Shown piece after piece: positions 8,538 through 16,600 of a stretch of DNA of 57,783 bases (its first letter is position 1; each line of letters starts with the position of its first letter). The notes beneath the pieces were generated by a model, which did not search any database, was not told the origin of the DNA, and saw nothing but the letters and a program-made list of their open reading frames with translations. Source of the stretch: Lentzea cavernae. GTDB taxonomy: Bacteria > Actinomycetota > Actinomycetes > Mycobacteriales > Pseudonocardiaceae. The stretch is taken from positions 79,595-137,377 of the forward strand of contig NZ_BNAR01000014.1 in the NCBI RefSeq assembly GCF_014653695.1, read 5' to 3'. The position numbers were made by a program, and so were the translations under genes.

Positions 8538-9275
8538 TCACGCGCGGAAGAGGTAGTTCCTGACCTCGCCCCCGATGTCGTTCGTCGGCACCCATTCCCC
8601 GCCGTGCCACGTGGTCATCCGGTAACCGCGCTCCGTGAGGAAGTCCGCGACGTCCTTCGCGTGGTACCCGAACCGCTCGACGTGCCGTTCCTCGATCTCC
8701 AGCAGGAACGCGGGCTTGAGCCGTTCGATGGTCTCCTTCGCCCCTTCCAGAACCTTGAGCTCGGCCCCCTCGACGTCCGCCTTGACGAAGTCGAGCTTGT
8801 TGATCCCCTGCTCCTCGACGAAGTGGTCGAGCGTGTCCGTTTTGACGAGCACGTCCAGGTGCTGGTCGAACTCCTCGTTGGACCCCAGCCCGTTGGCCCC
8901 CACGGTGAGGAACGACCGCCCCGTCACCGGACTCCCGTGCCGCACCGGCACGCTCATGACCTCACGCCCCTGCTTCTCGGCACCAAGAGCCACCGAGTGC
9001 CTCTTGATGTTGGCCCCTTCACGCGGCCGAAGCACGTACGAAAGCGCAGGGTGCGCGAACACCAGCGGCTCGATGCTGTGCACAGTCCCTTGTGGACCGA
9101 CCAGTCTCGACAGGGTCACCGTGTAGAGCCCCAACGCGGCCCCGACGTCGATGCAGACGTCTCCCGGCTTGACGACCTTGCGGAGCCCGATGAGTTCCGC
9201 CTCGGCATAGGGCGTGAGCCGGGCGAGCGCCTGCAACCCGGCGACGACCGCGGCACTGCGAAGTTGGGTCAACAC
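8538..9275 (-). CDS. FkbM-family SAM-dependent methyltransferase
   Basis: Predicted O-methyltransferase of the FkbM family, 245 residues from GTG 9275; the open frame extends upstream into the neighbouring gene but without family similarity. The SAM-binding motif I is VCIDVGAALGLYTV, followed by HSIEPL as the acidic end of beta-2 and the FkbM signature KLDFVKADVEGAELKVLEGA. The C-terminus FLLEIEERHVERFGY with a late YRMTTW strand is typical. Such enzymes methylate sugars or small-molecule hydroxyls; the substrate here cannot be deduced. It lies 10 bp after an uncharacterised gene and 38 bp before the CRP gene, all on one strand, so it is probably co-transcribed. Its role in a cyclic-nucleotide module is unclear and it may be a passenger. 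Confidence 0.87.
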   Translation of the reverse strand: MLTQLRSAAVVAGLQALARLTPYAEAELIGLRKVVKPGDVCIDVGAALGLYTVTLSRLVGPQGTVHSIEPLVFAHPALSYVLRPREGANIKRHSVALGAEKQGREVMSVPVRHGSPVTGRSFLTVGANGLGSNEEFDQHLDVLVKTDTLDHFVEEQGINKLDFVKADVEGAELKVLEGAKETIERLKPAFLLEIEERHVERFGYHAKDVADFLTERGYRMTTWHGGEWVPTNDIGGEVRNYLFRA

Positions 9276-9285
9276 CCCGCTGAGC

Positions 9286-10122
9286 CTAGACGTGCCCGTT
9301 GTTGCGCGGTTCGCCCGCAGGCAACCCCACCTGGTCCGCGAACTCGGCAGCCACCCTCTCACCACCGTAAACGCTCAACGCCTTGACCAGGTGCAACCGC
9401 AGGTCCCTCCGATGCGCGTCCTCCAGCTCAGGCATGGCCCGCTCAACGCTGCTCACCAGCGACTCGGCCCAATGACTGGCCGGCTCCCGCTGCGCGATCT
9501 TCACCAGCTCACCGAGGTGATCAGCCAGCTTGACCGCCTCCTCCACCTGGTACCCGTTGCGCTGCAACCACCAGATGGTCGCCGTCCCGACGTCCGTCAA
9601 CACCTCATCGCGCAGGTACCGGATCTCAGCCCGCTCCACATCCCTCTCGGCCAACTTGAACGTGGAGTTCCTCAGCAGCTCGATGTGCTTCTTGGCCATC
9701 TCGAGGTCGTCGTCGTCCACCGCGACCTTCACCTGCTCGGCCCGAGCCCACACGTGCGTCCCGGGCACCTGCCGCTCAACGGCCAGCTCGTCCCCCAACT
9801 GCACCTGCAGGGCGGCGTGGTGCACCAACATCGCCTTGCCGCTGATCTCCTTGGCCCGCTGCAGAACGTGGTGGATGGCAGCGTTGCGAGGCGAGTTGTG
9901 CCTGAGCCCGGTCGCCAGATCAAGGCGCCACACCACCGTCAGCCTGAGCTGGAAGTCCAGCCCGTACACCGCACTCGCCAGCGGCGTCGCGAACTCCTGC
10001 TGATGACTGCTCGCCGGCGGCACGAAGGTGATGTCGTCAGCTCTCTTGGGCATGCTCCTGCGCCACCAGGCCTTGAGGGAGCCAAGCGGGCCAGGACGGA
10101 AGTCGGGCCAGGGTCTGCTCAC
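9286..10122 (-). CDS. Uncharacterised protein A, paralogue of the 4407-5117 product
   Basis: First gene of the leftward cluster, about 278 residues if GTG 10122 is used; GTG 10212 would give 308. I prefer 10122 because similarity to the paralogue begins near AWWRRSMPKR and the extra segment looks noncoding, though neither start has a strong ribosome-binding site. I do not recognise a named family. The C-terminal half follows the same pattern as the 4407-5117 protein (IRYLRDEVLTDVGTATIWW, then LQRNGYQVEEA). Upstream of it sit a beta segment LDFQLRLTVVWRLD and a charged helical stretch AKKHIELLRNSTFKLAERD. It appears soluble, with no signal peptide or transmembrane helix. The two paralogues bracket the FkbM, CRP, cyclase and NTPase-like genes, which suggests duplication within one functional unit. 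Confidence 0.72.
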   Translation of the reverse strand: MSRPWPDFRPGPLGSLKAWWRRSMPKRADDITFVPPASSHQQEFATPLASAVYGLDFQLRLTVVWRLDLATGLRHNSPRNAAIHHVLQRAKEISGKAMLVHHAALQVQLGDELAVERQVPGTHVWARAEQVKVAVDDDDLEMAKKHIELLRNSTFKLAERDVERAEIRYLRDEVLTDVGTATIWWLQRNGYQVEEAVKLADHLGELVKIAQREPASHWAESLVSSVERAMPELEDAHRRDLRLHLVKALSVYGGERVAAEFADQVGLPAGEPRNNGHV

Positions 10123-10294
10123 ACGCCCTGCGTACCTGACGTTTGTACCCAGCAGAAGGTGGCCTGCCTCACTTCCCTCCAACGGCCGCAGGCCTGTTCG
10201 CTCGGTCTTCACCGTGCGTGAGCGGAGGCTCTGGGGCGCTAGGCGGGGGCGCTGGTCAACTCGGTGGCGGCACCCCGGTAGACTGCTGTCGCCA

Positions 10295-10370
10295 GCCCTA
10301 GTAGCTCAGGGGATAGAGCATCGGTTTCCTAAACCGTGTGTCGCAGGTTCGAATCCTGCCTGGGGCACCA
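10295..10370 (+). tRNA. tRNA-Arg (anticodon CCT)
   Basis: A 76-nt cloverleaf with encoded CCA. The acceptor GCCCTAG pairs with CTGGGGC (one G-T wobble), the D arm contains AGCTCAGGGGATAGAGC, the anticodon loop TTCCTAA places CCT at positions 34-36 with T33 before it, the variable loop is GTGTC, and the T arm is GCAGG-TTCGAAT-CCTGC. The first pair of the anticodon stem is a T-T mismatch. It reads the rare AGG codon. No integrase or displaced 3-prime copy was seen nearby. Confidence 0.95.
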
Positions 10371-10386
10371 CCTTTCGCCGGGTGAA

Positions 10387-10425
10387 ATCAGGGCCTGACA
10401 TGCTGAAACGCTGTCGGGCCCTGAT
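10387..10425. terminator. Hairpin terminator after tRNA-Arg
   Basis: ATCAGGGCCTGACA and TGTCGGGCCCTGAT form a 14-bp stem with one G-T-type mismatch around an 11-nt loop, followed by CTTTCC. It lies between the tRNA and the convergent peptidase gene and can serve both. Confidence 0.7.
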
Positions 10426-10437
10426 CTTTCCGGCCGG

Positions 10438-10920
10438 TCACCCGCCTGACCGGACGTGTTTTATGTACGGCTCGTAGGCCGAGAGGTCGCGGTGCGGCTC
10501 GTACCGGCTGAGGTAGTAGAAGTCAGCCACGATGTTGGCCTGCTGCTCGGTGTTGAAGTCGGCGAACGTCTTGCCGTGCAGGCCTTCTGGACCGCCGTAG
10601 TCGTAGAGGCTCTTGTTGAAGAACCCCGCGAGCGCCGTCGGGAGCAGGCTGAGAACGCTGCGGCCGTGTTGGTACTGGTAGGCGTGGGTCAGTTCGTGGA
10701 CCAGCCAGCGCTCGTAGCGGGCCTGGTGTTGTGGCGTGGTCAGGACGCCCTTGGGGAACGTGACGAGGCGCGGCAGGGTGCGGGCCACGCCGAAGCTGCC
10801 CAGGAGGCCGCCTTCGGCGAGGCTCAGGGCGCTGATGTCGAGGGCGTCGCCGAACACCTCGCGGGCTATCGAGGCCTCGCGTGACTCCAGGTCTCGGCGG
10901 AACACAGGTCGGAACACCAT
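10438..10920 (-). CDS. Small HExxH zinc-peptidase-like protein
   Basis: 160 residues from ATG 10920, preceded by GGGGAG at proper distance; an in-frame start 21 nt upstream is less likely. The clear motif is the gluzincin-type metal site HELTHAYQYQHG, where both His and the Glu would bind zinc and act as base. The region around it, VTFPKGVLTTPQHQARYERWLVHELTH, resembles the DUF4157-like metallopeptidase cores found in many actinobacteria and bacteriophage-tail-like systems. Further on, NTEQQANIVADFYYLSRYE could supply the third ligand (Glu in the EQQANIVADF helix). There is no signal peptide, so it is probably cytoplasmic. The substrate is unknown. It runs towards tRNA-Arg and follows a GNAT gene on the same strand by 51 bp. 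Confidence 0.72.
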   Translation of the reverse strand: MVFRPVFRRDLESREASIAREVFGDALDISALSLAEGGLLGSFGVARTLPRLVTFPKGVLTTPQHQARYERWLVHELTHAYQYQHGRSVLSLLPTALAGFFNKSLYDYGGPEGLHGKTFADFNTEQQANIVADFYYLSRYEPHRDLSAYEPYIKHVRSGG

Positions 10921-10971
10921 GGCGGCTCCCCGTGACGGCATCGGAGTGCTGATTTTAGGAGCCGGGCGGTA

Positions 10972-11451
10972 TCAGCTTGCAACGCCGAGCCGGTAGCGGA
11001 TTTCCTTCAGGCCCGCCCCGCCGATGGTCTCGGTCTTCACGGGGCCGTCGGCGCGGAAGCCGAGCCGTTCGTAGAAGCGGCGCGCCCGCGGGTTCTCCTC
11101 GAACACCCACAGGGCCACGTCCTGCCGGCCTTCTAACGACGCGAGGGCCAACTCGAATCCCAGGCCACGCCCCGAAGCGGAGGGCAGCACGTAGATCGCG
11201 TACAGCTTGAAGGCGGCGTCCGGTTCGTCGGACGGGCCGACGGCGGCGAACCCCACCACGGTGCCGTCCAGTTCTGCCACCCACACGCCGCCGCGTGGGA
11301 TGGCGCGTTTCCACATCGCCGTTCGGTCCGCCACGGACAGGTTGTCGAGCTCGGCGTCCGGTACGAGGCCGCGGTAAGCGGACTGCCAGGTCTGGACGTG
11401 CACGGCTGCGACGGCAGGGGCGTCGTCAAAAACGGCGAGACGGACTGTCAT
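10972..11451 (-). CDS. GNAT-family N-acetyltransferase
   Basis: Acetyl-CoA-dependent acyltransferase of 159 residues. ATG 11451 has GGGGGA upstream and opens the typical first strand TVRLAVFDDAPAVAAVHVQTW. Motif A, which binds the pantetheine and pyrophosphate, is IYVLPSASGRGLGFELALASL; the later NPRARRFYERLGF is the usual alpha-4/beta-6 segment with the catalytic-type Tyr. The protein is single-domain and cytoplasmic, and the acceptor (protein N-terminus, antibiotic or small amine) is not deducible. Its start lies only 28 bp from the divergent nucleoside hydrolase start, so the two promoters must be interleaved or at least one transcript is nearly leaderless. Confidence 0.9.
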   Translation of the reverse strand: MTVRLAVFDDAPAVAAVHVQTWQSAYRGLVPDAELDNLSVADRTAMWKRAIPRGGVWVAELDGTVVGFAAVGPSDEPDAAFKLYAIYVLPSASGRGLGFELALASLEGRQDVALWVFEENPRARRFYERLGFRADGPVKTETIGGAGLKEIRYRLGVAS

Positions 11452-11479
11452 GGCGTCCCCCGATGGCATGATCGAAAGC

Positions 11480-12421
11480 ATGAGGATCATCGTCGACGCG
11501 GACCCCGGCATCGATGATGCCCTTGCTTTGTACTACCTGCGTGCCCAGCCGGAAACCGAGATAGTCGCCATCGGAACGGTGCACGGCAACGTGCCGGTGC
11601 AGCTGGCGACCGCGAACGCCCTGAGGCTCATCGAACGGCTCAACATCGACGTACCCGTGGCCATGGGGGCCGCGAAACCGCTCGCGCAGCCCCTCATGAC
11701 CGCGGAGAGCGTGCACGGCGAGGACGGCCTGGGCGGTTACGCGGGAGACGAGCCCACCACGTCCCCCACCGGCGAAAGCGCCGCCGAGCAGCTCGCGAAC
11801 CTGGCCAGGAACAATCCCGGAGAGTTGAACCTGCTCGCGATCGGGCCGCTCACCAACGTCGCGCTGGCGCTGCAGATCGAGCCGCGGCTGCCTGAACTCC
11901 TGGACAAGGTCGTGGTCATGGGTGGTGCGCTGAACGTGCCGGGCAACATCACCTCCCACGCGGAGGCCAACTTCTGGCACGACCCGGAGGCGGCGGACCT
12001 GGTGCTCGCGGCCGGGTTCGAGGACCTCACGATCGTCGGTCTCGACGTGACCATGGCCAGCCACGCGCCCCAGGAGTGGCTCGACGGGCTGCCGCACGAC
12101 TGCTACCCGAGGCGGATCCTCGGGTTCTACGCCGACTTCTACGGCAGCTTCCTGGGCAAGGCCGGCTTCGTCCCGCACGACCCGCTGGCGGCGGCGGTGC
12201 TGCTCGACCCCGGGCTTGCGACTTACCGCGAGGACCGGTTCGCGATCGAGCTCACCGGGCGGTACACCCGCGGCAAGATCGTTGCCGACCAACGGTTCCT
12301 CGCGCCGGGAAGCCCGTTCGGGCGTGACGTCGCCCCCGAACGCACGAAGGCCCGGTACGCCGTCACGGCCGACAACGCGAGGTTCCTCGACCAGCTGAGG
12401 CACGCTGTGACACAACCATGA
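11480..12421 (+). CDS. Nucleoside hydrolase (IUNH family)
   Basis: Hydrolyses the N-glycosidic bond of ribonucleosides for base salvage; 313 residues, typical length. ATG 11480 directly precedes the hallmark calcium-binding N-terminus MRIIVDADPGIDDALAL, with the DxDxGxDD cluster. Other family marks are the strand IVAIGTVHGNV, the second metal region LLAIGPLTNVALAL with VVMGGAL, AEANFWHDPEAADLVL, and the C-terminal HDPLAAAVLLDP that carries a metal-binding Asp. The specificity loop does not allow a choice between inosine-uridine and other nucleosides. The protein is cytoplasmic. It is transcribed away from the GNAT gene and ends 46 bp before the LCP gene. Confidence 0.93.
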   Translation: MRIIVDADPGIDDALALYYLRAQPETEIVAIGTVHGNVPVQLATANALRLIERLNIDVPVAMGAAKPLAQPLMTAESVHGEDGLGGYAGDEPTTSPTGESAAEQLANLARNNPGELNLLAIGPLTNVALALQIEPRLPELLDKVVVMGGALNVPGNITSHAEANFWHDPEAADLVLAAGFEDLTIVGLDVTMASHAPQEWLDGLPHDCYPRRILGFYADFYGSFLGKAGFVPHDPLAAAVLLDPGLATYREDRFAIELTGRYTRGKIVADQRFLAPGSPFGRDVAPERTKARYAVTADNARFLDQLRHAVTQP

Positions 12422-12467
12422 CGAACCACCGACGCGAACTGGACAAACGCCGGGGACCGTAGGAGGT

Positions 12468-13367
12468 ATGAACGTCCACTTGAAACGATGGCTCGCGGTC
12501 TCGGGGGCCGCCGTGGTCATCGCGACGGGTGTCGTGGCCGGGGGTTCCTACTGGCGGCTCGAGAGCAATCTCAAGACCGTCGACCTCTCCAGGGAGATCA
12601 CCCACCCCAGGCCTCCGTCGACGCCGGGCCGCCCCCTCAACATCCTCCTCATCGGCAAGGACGACGGCCGGTCCGACACCGCCATGGTCGTGCAGCTGAA
12701 CGCTCAGGGCGACCGGGCGCGCGTGGTCAGCATCCCGCGCGACACGATGGTGCCGAGGCCGCGGTGCGGCGACAACCCGCCGGCCGCCATCGCGATGTTC
12801 AACAGCGCCTTCTCCACGGGTGGCGCGGCGTGCACGGTGGCGACGGTCGAGCAGCTCAGCGGCATCCGGATCGACCACTTCGTGCAGATCGACTTCAACG
12901 GCTTCCGCGACGTGATCGACCGGCTCGGCGGCATCGACATCACCCTTCCCGAGGCGATCGACGACGACAAGAGCGGGCTGCACGTGCCGGCGGGGCCGTC
13001 GAAGCTCGACGGAACGCAGGCGCTCGCATTCGTGCGGACCCGCTACAGCATCGGTGACGGAAGCGATCTGAACCGCATCAAGAACCAGCAGCTGTTCATG
13101 CGCGCGTTGAGTGAGAAACTGGCGAACGAGAACTGGCTCGCCAGTCCGGCGAAAACGCTCGAACTCGCCGACGTCCTCACGAAGTCCATCGTGACGGACA
13201 GCGAAATCGGCTCGATTCCGAAATTGGCGGATCTCGCGGGCAAGCTCACCGCGTTGAAGCCGGACGCCATCACCTACGTGACGCTGCCGACCGAGACCTA
13301 CCTGCCCGACCCGAACCGGGTCCAGCCGAAGCAACCCGAGGCGGACGCGCTCTGGCAGGCGGCCTGA
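12468..13367 (+). CDS. LytR-CpsA-Psr (LCP) family cell-wall ligase
   Basis: Membrane-anchored phosphotransferase that attaches polymers such as arabinogalactan or teichoic-type glycans to peptidoglycan; 299 residues. AGGAGGT precedes ATG 12468. One N-terminal membrane helix (about 8-28) anchors an extracellular LCP domain: LNILLIGKDDGRSDTAMVVQLN, ARVVSIPRDTMV with catalytic-site Arg and Asp residues, FNSAFSTGGAACTVATVEQLSGI, IDHFVQIDFNGFRDVIDRLGGIDI, and LDGTQALAFVRTRYS with DLNRIKNQQLF. These are all the conserved blocks of the family. There is no C-terminal LytR_C domain, so it is of the short type. A strong terminator follows at 13414-13451. Confidence 0.94.
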   Translation: MNVHLKRWLAVSGAAVVIATGVVAGGSYWRLESNLKTVDLSREITHPRPPSTPGRPLNILLIGKDDGRSDTAMVVQLNAQGDRARVVSIPRDTMVPRPRCGDNPPAAIAMFNSAFSTGGAACTVATVEQLSGIRIDHFVQIDFNGFRDVIDRLGGIDITLPEAIDDDKSGLHVPAGPSKLDGTQALAFVRTRYSIGDGSDLNRIKNQQLFMRALSEKLANENWLASPAKTLELADVLTKSIVTDSEIGSIPKLADLAGKLTALKPDAITYVTLPTETYLPDPNRVQPKQPEADALWQAA

Positions 13368-13413
13368 GCTAGCAGGCGGCGCCCTGCCACTCGCCGGGAA
13401 GCGGACCTGCCGG

Positions 13414-13451
13414 CCACGGCTGAGGAGACCCCAAGAACTCCTCAGCCGTGG
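13414..13451 (+). terminator. Terminator after the LCP gene
   Basis: CCACGGCTGAGGA (13414-13426) and TCCTCAGCCGTGG (13439-13451) form a perfect 13-bp stem with a 12-nt loop; there is no strong T tract. It ends the LCP transcript and argues against the large following gene starting at the GTG inside it. Confidence 0.8.
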
Positions 13452-13627
13452 ACGTTCTGCCCCAGTCAGCCACTCTCACCCCGTCGGTCTCCCGGTCTCG
13501 TGAAGGACGTCGGGTCGAGGCTGTCAGACCACCTCGTTATGGTGGGCCTCTGACCACCTGTCCGGCGCGTGCGCCGCAGCTCAGACGGGCGGTCCGCGTT
13601 TTCCGGTCCGGACGGGGAGGAGGGGGC

Positions 13628-16600
13628 TTGGGACCCCGTGGCGTCTTCGCTGAACGCTTCGCGCTGCTCTACGCGGAGGCGGGCGACCCTCCGCTGAAGA
13701 GGGTCACGGAGTCGGTCGCGCGTGCCCGCCGGACGGACGAGCAGGGCAGGCCGCTGCGGGTGCCGGCCCAGCGCGTGAGCGACTGGCGGCGGGGGCGCAA
13801 CGTGCCCGCCCGGTTCAGCGGCCTGAGCGCGGTGCTCGAGGTCCTCGTCGGCGAGGCCCGCAAGCGCAGGCCCCAGCCGGCGGTCGAGGGCCTGTACGAA
13901 CTCGACGCGTGGCGCGCTCTCTGGGAAGAGGCGCTCGCGAGCCCCGTCACCGAACCCGCGACGCAGGTCCCGGACGACAGTTCCGTTTGCCCGTACATGG
14001 GTCTGAGCGCATTCAGGCCGCAGGACGCGAATTGGTTCTTCGGCCGCGAAAGGGCGACGAACGCACTTCTCGACAGGCTGCACGACAACGGCATCACAAT
14101 GCTCGTCGGCGCGTCCGGCGCGGGCAAATCCAGTTTGATCAAAGCGGGCGTGCTGCCCCGGCTGGACAAGGAGGCCGTCGTCATCTCGCCCGGCTCCGAC
14201 CCGCTCAAGGAGTTCGCGCTCCAGGTGCCGGAGCTGGCCCACACGCTGGAGGCGACCGACGCGGACGCGCTGGCCGACTTCGCCCACGAGGTGCAGGCCG
14301 CGGTCGGCGACCGGGTGGTGGTCGTCGACCAGTTCGAGGAGGCGTTCACCCTCGGCGGCGACGAGAACCGGCTGCGGATCCTCGTGCAGGCCCTGCACGC
14401 GGCGGCGGAGAAGACGGCGGTCGTGCTCGGCGTGCGGGCCGACTTCTACGCGCGCTGCCTCGACTTCCCCGAGCTCGCCGAGGCCCTGCAGTCCAGGCAG
14501 ATGGTGCTCGGCGCGATGTCCGCGGCCGAGGTGCGCGACGCCGTGACGAACCCGGCCAGGGCCGCCGGGCTGCAGCTGGAGGCCGGTCTGGTCGACCTCA
14601 TGCTGCGCGACCTCGGCACGCACAACCGCCGCGGCAAGGACGCCTACGACGCGGGCGCGCTCCCCCTGCTCAGCCACGCGCTGCTGGTCACGTGGCAGCG
14701 CAGGCAGGCGGGGCGGCTCACGATCGCCGGCTACCGGGCCGCGGGCGGCATCCAGGGCGCCGTGGCCACCACCGCCGAACGAGCCTGGTCCGACCTCGAC
14801 GAACCGGCCAGGGCCGCCGCGCGGCAGCTGCTCCTGCGCCTGGTCAGGGTCGGCGACGACACGCAGGACACCCGCCGCCGCTCCACCCGCCACAGCCTGC
14901 TGGAGGCGAGCACGAACCTCCCCGCCACCGAACGCGCGCTCGAGGTCCTCACCCACGCCCGGCTGATCACGACGGACGCCGGCTCGGTCGAGATCACCCA
15001 CGAGGCGTTGCTGCACGCCTGGCCCCGGTTGCGCAGCTGGATCGACGAGGACCGGGCGGGCAACCTCACCCGGCAGCGGCTCGAAGAGGACGCGGTGGCG
15101 TGGTCCGAGAACGCCCACGACTCGTCACTGCTCTACCGCGGCGCACGGCTGGAGGGCGCGCGGCAGCAGCGGGACGTCACCACGATCGCCAAGGAGTTCG
15201 TGCGGACGTCCGAGCGCCAGCACCGCAAGAGCGTCTGGCTGCGCAGGTCGGCGGTCGCGCTCGTGGCGGTGTTCGCGCTGATCGCGGCGGGTGCGGCGGT
15301 GATCGCCGTGAACCAGCGCAACGACGCGCAGTTCCGCCAGGTCGTGGCCGAGGCGGACAGGCTCGCCGACACCGACCCGTCGCTCGCGGCCCAGCTGCTG
15401 CTCGCCGCGCACCGGATGCGGCCGGACGACGCCGAGGTCGGCTCCCGGCTGCTCGCGAACCAGCAGACGCCGCTCGCCGTGCCGCTGCAGGGGCACACCG
15501 GCGCGGTCTACCTGACGTCGTTCACGAGAGACGGCACCGTCCTCGCGACGGCGAGCTACGACCGCACGGCCCGGCTGTGGGACGTGCGCGACCGCTCGAA
15601 CCCGAAGCCGCTCGCGGTGATCACCGGCCACGACGACTGGCTCACCTCGGCGGTGTTCTCCCCCGACGACAGGACGCTCGCGACCACGGGCAACGACAAG
15701 ACGATCCGGCTGTGGGACGTCACCGACAAGGCGAATCCCAAGCCGCTCAAGACGATCGAGACGGGCAACGGCACCAGCTACCTGCTGGAGTTCAGCCCCG
15801 ACGGCAAGACCCTCGCCGCCGCGAACGAGGACAGGACCGCACGGCTGTGGGACGTCCGCGATCCCGCGGACCCGAAGCCGCTCGGCGAACCCCTGCGCGG
15901 CGCCGCGGCGGCGGTGCGCACGCTCGCCTTCTCCCCGGACGGCAGGACGCTCGCCACGTCCGGCGACGACCAGGTCATCCGGCTCTGGGACGTCGCCACG
16001 AGGACGGCGACGGGCACACCGATGTCCGGCCACACCAACGGCGTGCACTCGGTGACGTTCAGCCCGGACGGCACGCTCCTCGCCTCCGCCTCCGACGACA
16101 CGACGGTGCGCCTGTGGGACCCGGCCACGCAGGCACCGGTCGGCGACCCGCTCGTCGGCCACACCGCCGGCGTCTGGTCGGTGAAGTTCAGCCCCGCCGG
16201 GCAGCTGCTCGCCTCCGGCGCGGCGGACGGCACCGCGCGGCTGTGGAACGTCACCGACCCGGTCAACGCGAACCAGGCAGGCAAACCGCTCGCGGCGCCC
16301 AGCGGTGGCGTGTTCGCGGTCGGCTTCACGCCGGACGGCCAGGCCCTCGCCACCGGCGCGGGCGAGAACTCGGTGCGGCTGTGGTCGTTGCCGCGGCACG
16401 TGGTGCGGGTCCCCACCGGGAACGCCGGGGTGACGTCGTTCAGCAAGAACGGCGAGCTGCTCGTGACCGCCGACGGCACCGGCGGCAAGGCCGGCAAGAC
16501 CGCGCGGTTCTGGGACACCACCGACCCGTTCACGCCCAAGCCCCTCGGCTCGGTGAAGGTCAGCCAGGACAAGGGATCCGTCCGGGTGCAGCTCCGCCCG

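Noticed and set aside
10295..10370. tRNA-Arg as attachment site of an integrated element
   Set aside because: No integrase, excisionase or displaced copy of the tRNA 3-prime end was found within the window.
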